Assembly: GCF_016919385.1 (NCBI RefSeq) | Contig: NZ_CP070351.1 | Coordinates: forward strand, 62,001-126,000 | Reading direction: 5' to 3' | DNA length: 64,000 bases | Source: Gordonia sp. PDNC005 | GTDB lineage: Bacteria > Actinomycetota > Actinomycetes > Mycobacteriales > Mycobacteriaceae | Shown: piece by piece, positions 38,485-47,706 of the stretch | Numbering within the stretch: the first letter of the stretch is position 1 | How the letters are laid out: every line of letters begins with the position of its first letter | Position numbers and translations under genes: made by a program | The notes under the pieces: model-generated | Databases searched by the model: none | The model's input: only the letters and a program-made list of their open reading frames with translations | What the model was told of the DNA's origin: nothing

Positions 38485-39191
38485 CAGCTCAGGTCCGCGA
38501 AGACTGTCTCGGCGCCGACAGCACGCTGTCCGACGGAGACCTTCGGGACCGTGCCCGCAGGCAGGAAGACGTCGACGCGTGAGCCGAAGCGGATGAGCCC
38601 GTACGTGTCGCCGAGAACGAGGTCGTGTCCGACCTCGGCGTCGTTGACGATGCGGCGGGCGATCAAACCGGCGATCTGCACAACACCGACCTGCGGCCCC
38701 TCGGGAGTCTCGATGGTCATCGACGTGCGCTCGTTCGCCGTGCTCGCTTCGGGTAGATCGGCCGACAGGAACTCGCCGGGCTTGTGGACCACCGACAGGA
38801 CTCGACCGGCGATCGGGACGCGTTGTACGTGGACGTCGAACACCGACAGGAACGTGCAGATACGCGGCAGCGGCTGATCACCGAGACCGAGCTCAGGATG
38901 GGGGACCATCTCGTCGACGATCGCGATGGTGCCGTCAGCGGGTGCCACCACCAGCCCCGCGCCCTTCGGGGGGACCCGGGACGGGTGGCGGAAGAACAGC
39001 GCCGACGCACCGGCGAGCGCCATCGCCGGGCGTGAGATCCACGGCTTGCTGCGGCCCAGGACCGCGACAGCGGCAGGTGCCGCGACGAACGGGATGCCGC
39101 GCGGATGGATCGGCGGAACAGTCTGATTGAACAGGTCGATCAGGTGTCCGACGCCGGTGCGTGCGTCGGGACCCTTGGGGCGTCGTGCCAC
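38484..39191 (-). CDS. psd: Phosphatidylserine decarboxylase proenzyme
   Basis: A 235-residue short-form enzyme converting phosphatidylserine to phosphatidylethanolamine. FFRHPSRVPP, VVAPADGTIAIVDE, FLSVFDVHVQRVP and the self-cleavage site RFGSRVD (Gly-Ser, giving the pyruvoyl group) are visible. GTG at 39191 has GGAGG about eight bases upstream. It is first in the psd-pssA-ATPase operon (Rv0437c-Rv0435c order). Confidence 0.95.
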   Translation of the reverse strand: MARRPKGPDARTGVGHLIDLFNQTVPPIHPRGIPFVAAPAAVAVLGRSKPWISRPAMALAGASALFFRHPSRVPPKGAGLVVAPADGTIAIVDEMVPHPELGLGDQPLPRICTFLSVFDVHVQRVPIAGRVLSVVHKPGEFLSADLPEASTANERTSMTIETPEGPQVGVVQIAGLIARRIVNDAEVGHDLVLGDTYGLIRFGSRVDVFLPAGTVPKVSVGQRAVGAETVFADLS

Positions 39192-39270
39192 CGGAGATTC
39201 CTCCTCGGTCGGGCTCCGGCGGAACTGCTGACCGGGAGCGGATTCATTGCCCCCGAGTCTAGGCCAGAGC

Positions 39271-39732
39271 TCAGACGCTTTCCGCGGCGCGCTTGATCTT
39301 GCCGAGAGTCTCGCGGATGCCTTCGCGGAGCTCGTCCTCGAAGGAGTCGTTGCCGCCGAACACCTTGTCGACGAGGAACGCCGACAGTGCAGTGGTCTTG
39401 CCGCCTTCGGCGACACGCGACTCGGTGACGCGAGAGCCGGTCTCGGTTGCGTCGATCTTGTACGACCAGACGGTGTGGTTCTCGGAGATGCGGAAGGCGA
39501 TCTCGCGGTCCTTGTCGAAGGTGACGATCTTCGCGTTGGTCGGCCACACGAGCGGCCCGCGGCGGTTCACGTTGAGCGTGCGGGCACCCTTCTTGACCTC
39601 ACCGCCGAACACGATCATCTTCTTGCACTGCGGGCTCCACTCGCCCATGCGCGGAAGGTCGCTGATCACAGACCAGACGGCCTCGGGCGTTGCGTTGACG
39701 TCGATCGAGTCTTCGATGATGGGTTCAGCCAT
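39271..39732 (-). CDS. SRPBCC/START-like protein (polyketide cyclase type)
   Basis: A 153-residue single-domain helix-grip protein. IDVNATPEAVWSVISDLPRMGEWSPQCKK is the family start, RGPLVWPTNAKIVTFDKDREIAF the central sheet, and EDELREGIRETLGKIKRAAE the C-terminal helix over the cavity. Such proteins bind hydrophobic ligands; no specific substrate is inferred. The ATG is used because it opens the family domain. A paralogue-like protein occurs at 59.6 kb. Confidence 0.85.
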   Translation of the reverse strand: MAEPIIEDSIDVNATPEAVWSVISDLPRMGEWSPQCKKMIVFGGEVKKGARTLNVNRRGPLVWPTNAKIVTFDKDREIAFRISENHTVWSYKIDATETGSRVTESRVAEGGKTTALSAFLVDKVFGGNDSFEDELREGIRETLGKIKRAAESV

Positions 39733-39784
39733 GGTCGTCACCCTAAACCAGTTGCTGTGACTTTCGGTAGCGTGATCCACATCT

Positions 39785-39858
39785 CGTAGTACCAACACGT
39801 ATTCCGCCCCTTCCGGAGCTCAGGGCCGGATGGTCGCCGGATACGTGTCGGTACTACG
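39785..39858 (-). terminator. Long hairpin downstream of acyl-CoA dehydrogenase operon
   Basis: Arms of about 21 bases, cgtagtaccaacacgtattc at 39785 and gatacgtgtcggtactacg ending at 39858, form an imperfect stem around a 31-base loop. It follows the acyl-CoA dehydrogenase stop by nine bases and precedes the START-like gene; no clear U-run, so it may also act as a processing or stability element. Confidence 0.55.
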
Positions 39859-39866
39859 AACGTCAG

Positions 39867-40982
39867 TCAGCCGACGGTCACCATGTCCCACTCGGACACC
39901 GAGCCGGAGAGTCGCGCCAGGTGCGAGTCGGCGTCGCCGAGAGTGTGCGAGATCGCGGTGAGACGGCTGACGTAGTGGCCGACCGGGTACTCGGCAGTCA
40001 TGCCGATGCCACCGTGCATCTGGATGGCCTCCTGACCCACGTGCCGTCCACTGCGACAGATCTGCAGCTTGGCACGGGACGCGATGATCGGGTCGTAGTC
40101 GCCGTCGGCCAGGGCTGCCGTGAAGTACGTGCTCATGCTCTGCGCGAGCTCGTTCGACACGTACATGTCGGCGGCGCGATGCGTGAGCGCCTGGAACGTA
40201 GCGAGCGGGACGCCGAACTGCTTGCGCGTCTTCAGGTACTCGACCGTCAGCTGCAGGGCGCGTGTCATCGCTCCGACCGCCTCGGCGCACAGCGCAGACT
40301 GTGTCGCGACCTCGACGTCGGAGATCACCTGAGACGCGTCGCCGCTGCCCAGGCGTGTTCCGGTGGCACCGGTCAGCTCGACCTGCGCACCTCGTCGGCG
40401 GTCGTGTGTCCGGTACGCGCTGCGGGTCAGACCGTCGGCGTCCGCGGCGACGAGATACAGCCCGATCGTCCCGTCTGTCTCGCGAGCGGAGACGACGAAG
40501 GTGTCGGCCACGTCGCCGTGGTCGACGAGGGTTTTGGTCCCGGTCAGCTTCCCGCCGACGGCCGTCGTCTTGACCGCGGCGTGTGGCCACCGGTCGCCGG
40601 GCTCGGTGTGCGCGAACGCGAGCAGACGTTCGCCCGACGAGAGCCCGCCGATGATGTCAGCGCGGATTGCGTCGTCTGCGGTGCGGGCGACGAGCATGCC
40701 GGGCACGATCACCGATCCGAGCAGCGGCTCGGGTGCGAGACTCGCACCGAGCTCACCCATGACGACGGACAGTTCCTCCGGGCCTGCGCCCATGCCGCCG
40801 TCGTCTTCGCTGAAGACGAGACCGAGGATGCCGATCTCGGCGAGCGAGTTCCACAACTCGCGGCTCCACCCGAGGTCGGTGTCGGTGACGGATCGGAGGG
40901 TCTCCACATCGTAGGTGGAGGTCAGGACGTCGCGGACGGTGTCGCGCAACATCACCTGTTCTTCGGAGAGGTCGAATTCCAT
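39867..40982 (-). CDS. Acyl-CoA dehydrogenase, beta-type subunit of a heteromeric enzyme
   Basis: A 371-residue FadE-family protein: MEFDLSEEQVMLRDTVRDVL start, middle domain with weak substrate motifs, and C-terminal TRKQFGVPLATFQALTHRAADMY and QMHGGIGMTAEYPVGHYVSR, the FAD-contact segment. Adjacent alpha/beta FadE pairs in Mycobacteriales (ChsE4-ChsE5, FadE17/18 types) form alpha2beta2 enzymes for sterol side chains or other bulky acyl-CoAs. This member carries the C-terminal FAD motif but looks poor in the substrate-binding loop, so beta is my inference. It follows the 41-kb gene by 27 bases. Confidence 0.85.
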   Translation of the reverse strand: MEFDLSEEQVMLRDTVRDVLTSTYDVETLRSVTDTDLGWSRELWNSLAEIGILGLVFSEDDGGMGAGPEELSVVMGELGASLAPEPLLGSVIVPGMLVARTADDAIRADIIGGLSSGERLLAFAHTEPGDRWPHAAVKTTAVGGKLTGTKTLVDHGDVADTFVVSARETDGTIGLYLVAADADGLTRSAYRTHDRRRGAQVELTGATGTRLGSGDASQVISDVEVATQSALCAEAVGAMTRALQLTVEYLKTRKQFGVPLATFQALTHRAADMYVSNELAQSMSTYFTAALADGDYDPIIASRAKLQICRSGRHVGQEAIQMHGGIGMTAEYPVGHYVSRLTAISHTLGDADSHLARLSGSVSEWDMVTVG

Positions 40983-41009
40983 TTGTGTTCCCTGGTGAGT
41001 CTGGTGGGC

Positions 41010-42206
41010 CTAGAGGCCCAGCACGGCCTTGTCGATGATCTGGCGCTGCACTTCGGACGAGCCGCCGTAGATCGTGACCTTGCGGTAGTTGAGGTAGGTC
41101 GGAACCGTGAGCTGGGCCCACTCGGGAGACGCCACGTCGGCGGTCCCGTTGGCGTCCGCGGCGTCGACGCCCGCGACGGGCAGCGAATCCGGACCGGCGA
41201 TGTCGGCGAGGAGTTCCATCGCCTCCTGCTGCAGTTCGGAGCCGCGCAGCTTCAGCAGCGACGACGCCGGGTTCTGCTTGCCGTTCGCCGAGCCCGCGAC
41301 CACGCGGAGCTGTGTGATCTCGAGCGCAAGGAGCTGATTCTCCAGGTCGGCGAGGCGGGATGCGATCGCCGGATCGTCGAGCAGCGTCCCGTTCGGCGTG
41401 GTGATCTCGCTGGCGAGCTTCTTGGCGCGGGCGAGCTTCGTCTTCGTGTACCCGACACGGGCGATGCCGGACCGTTCGTTGCCGAGCAGGAACTTGGCGA
41501 TCGTCCAACCCTGGTTCTCTTCGCCGACGAGATTCTCGACGGGCACGCGCACGTCACTGAAGAAGACCTCGTTGACCTCGTACCCGCCGTCGATCAGTTG
41601 GATCGGGCGCATCTCGATGCCGGGGGTGTCGAGGTCGATCAGCAGGAAGCTGATGCCGGCCTGCTTCTTCACGTCGGGATCGGTGCGGACCAGCATGAAG
41701 ATCCACTTGGCGAACTGGCCGAGGGTGGTCCACGTCTTCTGGCCGTTGACGACGTAGTGGTCGCCGTCGCGGACGGCCCGGGTCTTCAGCGAGGCGAGGT
41801 CACTGCCCGCTTCGGGCTCGGAGAACCCCTGGCACCACCAGAGGTCGAGATTCCGGGTGATCGGGAGGAAGCGTTCCTTCTGCGCGTCGTTGCCGAACTG
41901 AGCGATCACCGGACCGACCATGCCCGCGTTGAACGGCAGGAGGTCGGGGACGAAGTTGAGCGCCATCTCCTCCCGCCAGATGTGATGCTGCACCGGCGTC
42001 CAGTCCTGGCCGCCCGCCTCCACCGGCCACGCGGGGACGGCGATGCCGCGCTTGTTCAGGATCTGCGTCGTGGTGACGATGTCGTCCGGGTAGATGGTCT
42101 TTCCTTCGGCGTTGCGCCGTCGGATGTCCTCGGGGATCTCGGTGGTGAAGAACTCCCGGAGCTCGGTCCGGAAGGCTTCTTCGGATGGGGTGAATCTCAG
42201 CTGCAT
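41010..42206 (-). CDS. Acyl-CoA dehydrogenase, alpha-type subunit
   Basis: A 398-residue FadE protein. WWCQGFSEPEAGSDLASL near 125 is the substrate/flavin motif, NGQKTWTTLGQFAKW follows, FLLGNERSGIARVG contains a Glu where the catalytic base lies in heteromeric mycobacterial FadE proteins, and the C-terminus has TIYGGSSEVQRQIIDKAVLGL. It is first of the two-gene unit and probably the catalytic subunit. The upstream amidase is divergent across 66 bases, so the two promoters overlap. Bulky acyl-CoA substrate is likely; identity unknown. Confidence 0.88.
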   Translation of the reverse strand: MQLRFTPSEEAFRTELREFFTTEIPEDIRRRNAEGKTIYPDDIVTTTQILNKRGIAVPAWPVEAGGQDWTPVQHHIWREEMALNFVPDLLPFNAGMVGPVIAQFGNDAQKERFLPITRNLDLWWCQGFSEPEAGSDLASLKTRAVRDGDHYVVNGQKTWTTLGQFAKWIFMLVRTDPDVKKQAGISFLLIDLDTPGIEMRPIQLIDGGYEVNEVFFSDVRVPVENLVGEENQGWTIAKFLLGNERSGIARVGYTKTKLARAKKLASEITTPNGTLLDDPAIASRLADLENQLLALEITQLRVVAGSANGKQNPASSLLKLRGSELQQEAMELLADIAGPDSLPVAGVDAADANGTADVASPEWAQLTVPTYLNYRKVTIYGGSSEVQRQIIDKAVLGL

Positions 42207-42272
42207 GCTTCAATTCCTACCCTCCTGATGTGCATCGCGTCACGGGTGTCGGACGAAGTACGCTGCGTAACC

Positions 42273-43679
42273 ATGAAACATGTGCATGCTTTCGCCGCTG
42301 ACGCACTCGGCGACCTCGACGCGCTGGGCGTTGCGCAGCGGATCGCATCGGGTGAGGTCAGTGCCGCGGAAGTGCTCGACGCGACCCTCGCCCGACTGGA
42401 CGTCGTGGAGCCGACGATCAACGCGCTTGTCGTCGACGACCGGGAGCGTGCACGGTCGCGGGCCGCGGGCACGTTCGACGGAGTCTTCGCGGGTGTGCCG
42501 TCGGCGATCAAGAACAACACGGCTTTCGCAGGGATCGCCACCCGGAACGGTTCGGCCGCGACACCGGATGTGAAGGCGACCGAGAACGAAGCGTTCTCCG
42601 ATCAGTTCGTCGGAACCGGTCTCAACGTGATCGGAGCGTCGACCACTCCGGCCTACGGACTGACGGCGACTACCGAGTTCGTCGACCGGGAACCGACCCG
42701 CAACCCGTGGGACACCGATTTCTCGTCGGGGGCGTCGTCCGGCGGCGCAGCCGCACTCGTCGCCGCAGGAGTCCTGCCGATCGCGCACGGGAACGACGGC
42801 GGCGGCTCCATCCGCATCCCCGCGGCTGCGTGCGGTCTGGTCGGCCTGAAGCCGACGCGCGGGCGGACGGCGCCGTCGAAGATGGCGAAGGACCTGCCGA
42901 TCGACCTGGTAAGCAACGGTGTCATCACGCGCAGTGTCCGGGACAGCGCGGCATTCCTCGCCGACGTCGAACGGCGGGCACCTGCAAAAGACCTGCCTCC
43001 GGTCGGCCGTGTAGAAGGGCCTGGCGACAAGCGACTACGGGTCGCACTGGTGAATGTGCCGATCACCGGGCATCTCCTCGATCCGGCAACCGATTCCGCG
43101 CTGAACGACACCGTCGAGTTGCTGGAGTCCCTCGGCCATTCGGTGACGACAGTCCCGCTGCCGGTCGACCGGTCGTTCGTCGACGACTTCGCCGACTACT
43201 GGGCCTTGATGGCGTTCGGCATCGACCGACTGGGAAAGTTCACAGTCGGCAAGGGCTTCGACAACTCGCAGATCGATCCGTTCACTCGTGGACTGTCGAA
43301 CCGGTTCCTGCGCCGCTTCTACCGTCTCCCGTTCGCGATCCGCGGCCTGAACCGCGGGACCAAGGCGTTCATCGGACTGACGAGGGACTTCGACGTCGTC
43401 CTCTCACCAACCCTCGCTCACGTGACTCCGGAGATCGGCGTCCTCTCGCCGTCGGGCGACTTCGACGAGGTGTTCGACAAGCTCACCCGCTACGTGTCGT
43501 TCACACCCGCCAACAATGTCAGCGGAACACCAGCCGTCTCCCTGCCTCTCGGGCAGACTCCGGGCGGTCTGCCGATCGGCATCCACTTCTCCGCCGACAT
43601 GGGTGCCGAGCGCACGCTCCTCGAGCTCTCGTACGAACTCGAAGCGGCTCGTCCGTTCGCACGGATTCAAGACGCCTGA
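42273..43679 (+). CDS. Amidase-signature hydrolase
   Basis: A 468-residue member of the amidase signature family. The Ser-cisSer-Lys triad is visible: Lys80 (SAIKNN), cis-Ser155 (GASSGGAAALVAAG) and nucleophile Ser179 (GGGSIRIP). CGLVGLKPTRGR follows. The large in-frame extension upstream is antisense to the dehydrogenase genes and unrelated to the family, so the ATG at 42273 is used. Substrate (aliphatic or aryl amide, or 6-aminohexanoate-type) is not predictable. It lacks GatB/GatC context, so it is not tRNA amidotransferase GatA. Confidence 0.9.
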   Translation: MKHVHAFAADALGDLDALGVAQRIASGEVSAAEVLDATLARLDVVEPTINALVVDDRERARSRAAGTFDGVFAGVPSAIKNNTAFAGIATRNGSAATPDVKATENEAFSDQFVGTGLNVIGASTTPAYGLTATTEFVDREPTRNPWDTDFSSGASSGGAAALVAAGVLPIAHGNDGGGSIRIPAAACGLVGLKPTRGRTAPSKMAKDLPIDLVSNGVITRSVRDSAAFLADVERRAPAKDLPPVGRVEGPGDKRLRVALVNVPITGHLLDPATDSALNDTVELLESLGHSVTTVPLPVDRSFVDDFADYWALMAFGIDRLGKFTVGKGFDNSQIDPFTRGLSNRFLRRFYRLPFAIRGLNRGTKAFIGLTRDFDVVLSPTLAHVTPEIGVLSPSGDFDEVFDKLTRYVSFTPANNVSGTPAVSLPLGQTPGGLPIGIHFSADMGAERTLLELSYELEAARPFARIQDA

Positions 43680-44011
43680 CGGACGAGGTGTTCCAGGCCG
43701 TCGCACCCGGGTCGGCGAACTAGTGGCCGGTGGCTGGACCCGGCGAACCCTGCTACTCATCAAGGACCCGGGGTGACCTGCAGTTTTCTAATAAGAAAAG
43801 CCTGGTCGCGAAGTGTGACTTCCCGTTGTGCGGGAATTTGTATGGTGTGACACACGGCGCAGGGAATGTGATGTGTCCGACACCCCCGGGTCGGTCTCCA
43901 CGGCCCGGGAGTGTCTTCCACTCCCTCCGGGCCGTGGAGAGTCCACGATCAAGCGGCCTGAAGAGGTCGAGGTCGGCGGGCTCGAACGGCCGTCCTTGAA
44001 AGGACCTCACG
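43680..44011 (+). promoter_or_regulatory. Structured leader upstream of the MFS exporter
   Basis: A 332-base gap without a gene. Features in order: an AT-rich dyad ttttctaataagaaaa at 43784-43799 (operator candidate), a small hairpin ttcccgttgtgcgggaa at 43826-43842, and a strong stem-loop at 43895-43940 (arms tctccacggcccgg and ccgggccgtggaga with an inner gagtg/cactc). The ribosome site GAAAGGACC then precedes the ATG. This suggests transcriptional repression plus possible attenuation or ligand-dependent control; the ligand is unknown. Confidence 0.5.
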
Positions 44012-45511
44012 ATGGTCTCCACCACCCAACCCGGCACGGCGCCCGGCGCGACAGCGGGCGAGCGTTGGACGCCGCGGCTCGTCTTCTCGCTCCTGTCGAT
44101 CGTCCTCGTCCTCGAGATGCTGGCGATCAGCTATCTGATGATCTCGATGGCGCAGCCGGAGATCAGCGCGCACTACGCGACCACGCAGGGCGCCTGGCTT
44201 CTCACCTCCTTCTTGCTGGTCGGCGCGATGACGGCTCCGCTCATCGGCAAGCTGGCCGACATGCACGGTAAGCGCAAGCTGCTGCTCGCGTGCATCGGGA
44301 TCGCGGCCCTGGGCTCGTTTGTCTCCGCTGTCGCACCGAACTACGCGATCATGCTGCTCGGACGTGGAATGGCGGGACTGCTCATCCCGTGCCTGTTCCT
44401 CAGCTACTCGCTGATCCGCGACGTGTTCCCGCCCAAGACGGTGGCGCTCGCAGTGAGTATCGCGACCTCGGGAATGGGTCTCATCGCGATCCCGGCGCCG
44501 TTCATCGCAGGTTGGCTCATCGACGAGTACGGATTCCGCGGAGTCTTCTGGTTCATGGTCGTCGCCCTGGTTGTTCTCGGCGGGATGCTCTTCGTCAGTA
44601 CCGACGAGTCGTCGGTCCGTCTGCGTGCACGCATGGACCTGGTCGGTGCAGCCCTTCTCGGCGCGGGCATCGCAGGCATCTTGATCGGTGTCAGCTTCGG
44701 CCCGACGTGGGGCTGGACCGCCGTCTCGACCCTGGCGTACCTGCTGGGCGGTATCGCGCTCGTCATCGCGTGGGGTGTGTCGGCCGTAGTGGTCAAGGAG
44801 CCGTTGATCGACCTCACGGTGCTCGGTCGTCGTTCCGTCGCATTCACCGCGATCGGTGCGGGCTGCGTCTACGGTGTCAGCGGCCTCTACTCGCTGCTGC
44901 TCCCGATGCTCGCGATGACTCCGGCGATCATGGGCCTGGGCTACGGTTTCGGCGTCGACGCCGAAGGCTTCGCGATCTTCCAGGCGCCGATCGGCGCGAT
45001 GACCGTTGTCGGAGGCCTGATCGTCGGCATCTTCGTCGGACGCAATGTCGCGCCGCGACTCCTGCTCGCCTCCGGAGGCGTCATCGCGGCACTCGGATGC
45101 ACGCTGACCGCGTTCTCCAATGACAGCAAGGGGCTGCTCATCGTGTTCGCCGGACTCGTCGGTCTCGGCATGGGTCTCGGCTACGCGTCGATTCCGAACC
45201 TCGTCATCGCGGCGGTGCCCCCGCAGCTTCAGGCGTCGACCGCCAGCATCATGGGCGTGTTCCAGAGCATCTTCCCGGCGATCCTGCCCGTCATCGCCTT
45301 CACCGTGATGAACAACTCGTACATCGCCCCGATCCCGGCGGAGATGACTGGCGGTTACATCTTCTACACCGCCGACGGTTTCAAGATCGCCTTCCTGATC
45401 GCTGCTGCCACGGGAGTCGCCTGCTTCATCGCAGCGCTGCTGCTGCCGAGCAGAATCGAGCAGCTTGTGCTGCCGACGGAGTCCGTCGAGACGGCACCGG
45501 TCGCGCACTGA
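44012..45511 (+). CDS. MFS multidrug-type exporter (DHA2-like, 14 TM)
   Basis: A 499-residue major facilitator. About 14 hydrophobic helices; GKLADMHGKRKLLLACIG is the A motif between helices 2 and 3, GRGMAGLLIPCLFLSYSLIRDVFP the B/C region. MATE-, ABC- or symporter-type motifs are absent. DHA2 exporters expel drugs, dyes or metabolites by proton antiport; this one has no adjacent TetR gene, but its leader carries an operator-like dyad. A hairpin terminator follows the stop. Confidence 0.88.
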   Translation: MVSTTQPGTAPGATAGERWTPRLVFSLLSIVLVLEMLAISYLMISMAQPEISAHYATTQGAWLLTSFLLVGAMTAPLIGKLADMHGKRKLLLACIGIAALGSFVSAVAPNYAIMLLGRGMAGLLIPCLFLSYSLIRDVFPPKTVALAVSIATSGMGLIAIPAPFIAGWLIDEYGFRGVFWFMVVALVVLGGMLFVSTDESSVRLRARMDLVGAALLGAGIAGILIGVSFGPTWGWTAVSTLAYLLGGIALVIAWGVSAVVVKEPLIDLTVLGRRSVAFTAIGAGCVYGVSGLYSLLLPMLAMTPAIMGLGYGFGVDAEGFAIFQAPIGAMTVVGGLIVGIFVGRNVAPRLLLASGGVIAALGCTLTAFSNDSKGLLIVFAGLVGLGMGLGYASIPNLVIAAVPPQLQASTASIMGVFQSIFPAILPVIAFTVMNNSYIAPIPAEMTGGYIFYTADGFKIAFLIAAATGVACFIAALLLPSRIEQLVLPTESVETAPVAH

Positions 45512-45521
45512 CCGCACGATC

Positions 45522-45564
45522 GACGACGAACCGCCCCGCAGATCATGCGGGGCGGTTCGTCGTC
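45522..45564. terminator. Perfect hairpin terminator between convergent genes
   Basis: gacgacgaaccgccccgca and tgcggggcggttcgtcgtc form a perfect 19-base stem around gatca, 10 bases after the MFS stop and 25 bases from the convergent symporter stop. Confidence 0.85.
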
Positions 45565-45588
45565 TAGACGGCACCGGTCACGCTCGGG

Positions 45589-47214
45589 TCAGTGCGCGAC
45601 CGCTCCTTCGGCTCCGACTCCGGTGAGGGAGCGGACTTCCATTTCGGCGTTCTTCGCGGGCTTCCCGCGGTCCTTCGACGTCAGCGTGCCGACGATGCCG
45701 AGGATGAACGCGAGGGGGATCGACACGATGCCAGGATTCTCGAGCGGGAACCAATGGAAGTCGGTGCCCTTGATCATCGACTTCGCGGTGCCCGAGACGG
45801 CAGGCGAGAACACGATGAGAACGATGCACGAGATCAGGCCGCCGTACATGCTCCACAACGCGCCGCGAGTGTTGAAACGACGCCAGTACAGCGAGTAGAC
45901 GATGGTCGGCAGGTTGGCCGACGCCGCGACCGCGAACGCCAAGGCGACGAGGAACGCGATGTTCTGACCATTTGCGAGAATGCCCAGGACGATGCTCAGA
46001 ATGCCGAGCACCACCACGGTGATCCGCGAGACTCTCACCTGATCGGTCTCGGACGCCTGACCGCGCTTGATGACAGACGCGTAGATGTCGTGTGCGAACG
46101 ACGCCGACGCCGTGATGGCAAGACCGGCGACGACGGCCAGGATGGTCGCGAACGCAACGGCCGAGATGATGCCCATCAAGACGGTCCCGCCGAGTTCGAG
46201 CGCGAGCAGCGGTGCCGCGGCGTTCTCGCCGCCCGCAGCGCCCAGGATCTTCTCCGGGCCGACGAGCGCAGCCGCGCCGTAGCCGAGGACCAGTGTGAAC
46301 AGGTAGAACGCGCCGATCAGCGAGATCGCCCAGACGACCGAGCGTCGTGCTTCCTTGGCGGTGGGGACGGTGTAGAAGCGCATCAGAACGTGCGGCAGAC
46401 CGGCGGTGCCGAGGACCAGGGCGAGACCGAGCGAGAGGAAGTTGATCTTCGACTCGGTGGAGCCGCCGTACTTGGCTCCGGGTGCGAGGACGTCACGCGT
46501 TGCGGTCTTCTCGTTGCCGGTGATCATGTTCTGCGCCTCGCCGAGGAGGCTGGACATGTTGAAGTCGAACTTGACCAGGACGATCGCGGTCATGATCGCA
46601 GCGCCTGCGATGAGCAGCACGGCCTTGATGATCTGCACCCACGTGGTGCCCTTCATGCCGCCGACCAGCACGTACACGATCATCAGCACGCCGACGACGG
46701 CGATGACGATGGACTGTCCGGTCTTGTCGTGAATGTTCAGCAGGAGCGCGACGAGGCCGCCCGCGCCCGCCATCTGCGCGAGCAGGTAGAACAGCGAGAC
46801 GACAAGTGTCGAGATCGCGGCCGCCATCCGGACGGGACGTTCCTTGAGTCGGAAGCTGAGGACGTCGGCCATCGTGAATCGGCCCGTGTTGCGCAGAAGC
46901 TCGGCCACCAGCAGGAGCGCGACGAGCCATGCGACGAGGAATCCAATCGAGTACAGGAAGCCGTCGTATCCGTAGACGGCGATGGCGCCCGCGATACCTA
47001 GGAAGCTGGCCGCCGACAGGTAGTCGCCCGCGATGGCGACGCCGTTCTGAGGGCCGGAGAAGCCGCCGCCCGCGGTGAAGAACTCGGACGCGGAGGTGTT
47101 CTTGCGGCTGGCGCGAATCACCACGAACATGGTGACCGCGACGAACGCGATGAAGATCGAGATGTTGACGGCCGGATTGCCGACCGCCTCTGCGGCGGCG
47201 AGATGGGTGATCAT
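45589..47214 (-). CDS. Solute:sodium symporter, monocarboxylate/acetate permease type (ActP/MctC-like)
   Basis: A 541-residue SSS-family transporter with about 13 helices. FFTAGGGFSGPQNGVAIAGDYLSAASFLGIAG is the ActP signature at the N-terminus, GTTWVQIIKAVLLI and GTAGLPHVLMRFYTVPTAKEARRS follow. With the small DUF485 protein ahead it matches the mctB-mctC arrangement of Corynebacterium, which imports acetate, propionate and pyruvate with Na+. Its ATG overlaps the DUF485 stop (ATGA). Substrate assignment is by homology only. Confidence 0.9.
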   Translation of the reverse strand: MITHLAAAEAVGNPAVNISIFIAFVAVTMFVVIRASRKNTSASEFFTAGGGFSGPQNGVAIAGDYLSAASFLGIAGAIAVYGYDGFLYSIGFLVAWLVALLLVAELLRNTGRFTMADVLSFRLKERPVRMAAAISTLVVSLFYLLAQMAGAGGLVALLLNIHDKTGQSIVIAVVGVLMIVYVLVGGMKGTTWVQIIKAVLLIAGAAIMTAIVLVKFDFNMSSLLGEAQNMITGNEKTATRDVLAPGAKYGGSTESKINFLSLGLALVLGTAGLPHVLMRFYTVPTAKEARRSVVWAISLIGAFYLFTLVLGYGAAALVGPEKILGAAGGENAAAPLLALELGGTVLMGIISAVAFATILAVVAGLAITASASFAHDIYASVIKRGQASETDQVRVSRITVVVLGILSIVLGILANGQNIAFLVALAFAVAASANLPTIVYSLYWRRFNTRGALWSMYGGLISCIVLIVFSPAVSGTAKSMIKGTDFHWFPLENPGIVSIPLAFILGIVGTLTSKDRGKPAKNAEMEVRSLTGVGAEGAVAH

Positions 47215-47576
47215 CGGGTGGCCTCCGGAGTGTTGTAGCCGCCGTCGGCGAACTTCTGGCGGATCGCGTCCGCCTGCGGGTCGAGGTCGCGGTTCGCGAA
47301 CCGCACGTACGCGAACGTGATGGCGAACGTGGTCACGAACTGGAGCAGGCCGAGGATGAGACCGACGTTGATGTTGCCCCACACCTTGGTGCCCATGAAG
47401 TCGGTGGCGAACGCACCGAGCAGGACGTATACGGCGTACCAGAGGAGAAAGAACGCCGACATCGGGAAGACGAAGCGCCGGAGTGAGCTGCGGAGTTTGT
47501 GGAACTCGGGGCTGGCCTCGGCTACGAGGAACTCGTCTGATGACGGTTCGAGCCTGGCGGGAGGCTGGTCGGACAC
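47211..47576 (-). CDS. DUF485 small membrane protein (MctB-like)
   Basis: A 121-residue protein with two helices (FVFPMSAFFLLWYAVYVLLGAF and INVGLILGLLQFVTTFAITFAYVRFA) and the conserved tail NRDLDPQADAIRQKF. It always accompanies ActP/MctC symporters and may stabilise them. GTG start with GGAG upstream. About 130 bases separate it from the next symporter gene. Confidence 0.9.
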   Translation of the reverse strand: MSDQPPARLEPSSDEFLVAEASPEFHKLRSSLRRFVFPMSAFFLLWYAVYVLLGAFATDFMGTKVWGNINVGLILGLLQFVTTFAITFAYVRFANRDLDPQADAIRQKFADGGYNTPEATR

Positions 47577-47706
47577 TGTGGACTCCTTAGTCGCGAACGG
47601 GGAAGCTCTTGACTAGAAGCGTGCGATGAGAGATCAGTCACAGGATGTCGGAATCGTGACGTGGTCCGCTCCGTGCGGTGAGCGGTACGTCGACGCCGAC
47701 GAACGG

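Noticed and set aside
39921..42272. Open frame of 784 codons running antisense through both acyl-CoA dehydrogenase genes into the amidase
   Set aside because: It is a GC-rich shadow; amidase homology starts only at 42273, and the antisense dehydrogenase genes have clear motifs.
42273..43679. GatA subunit of Glu-tRNA amidotransferase
   Set aside because: The triad fits any amidase; gatB and gatC are absent and the neighbours are catabolic and transport genes.
43949..45574. 541-codon minus-strand frame opposite the MFS exporter
   Set aside because: Low-complexity Arg/Asp/Glu-rich shadow of a membrane protein gene; the plus-strand frame has clear transporter helices.
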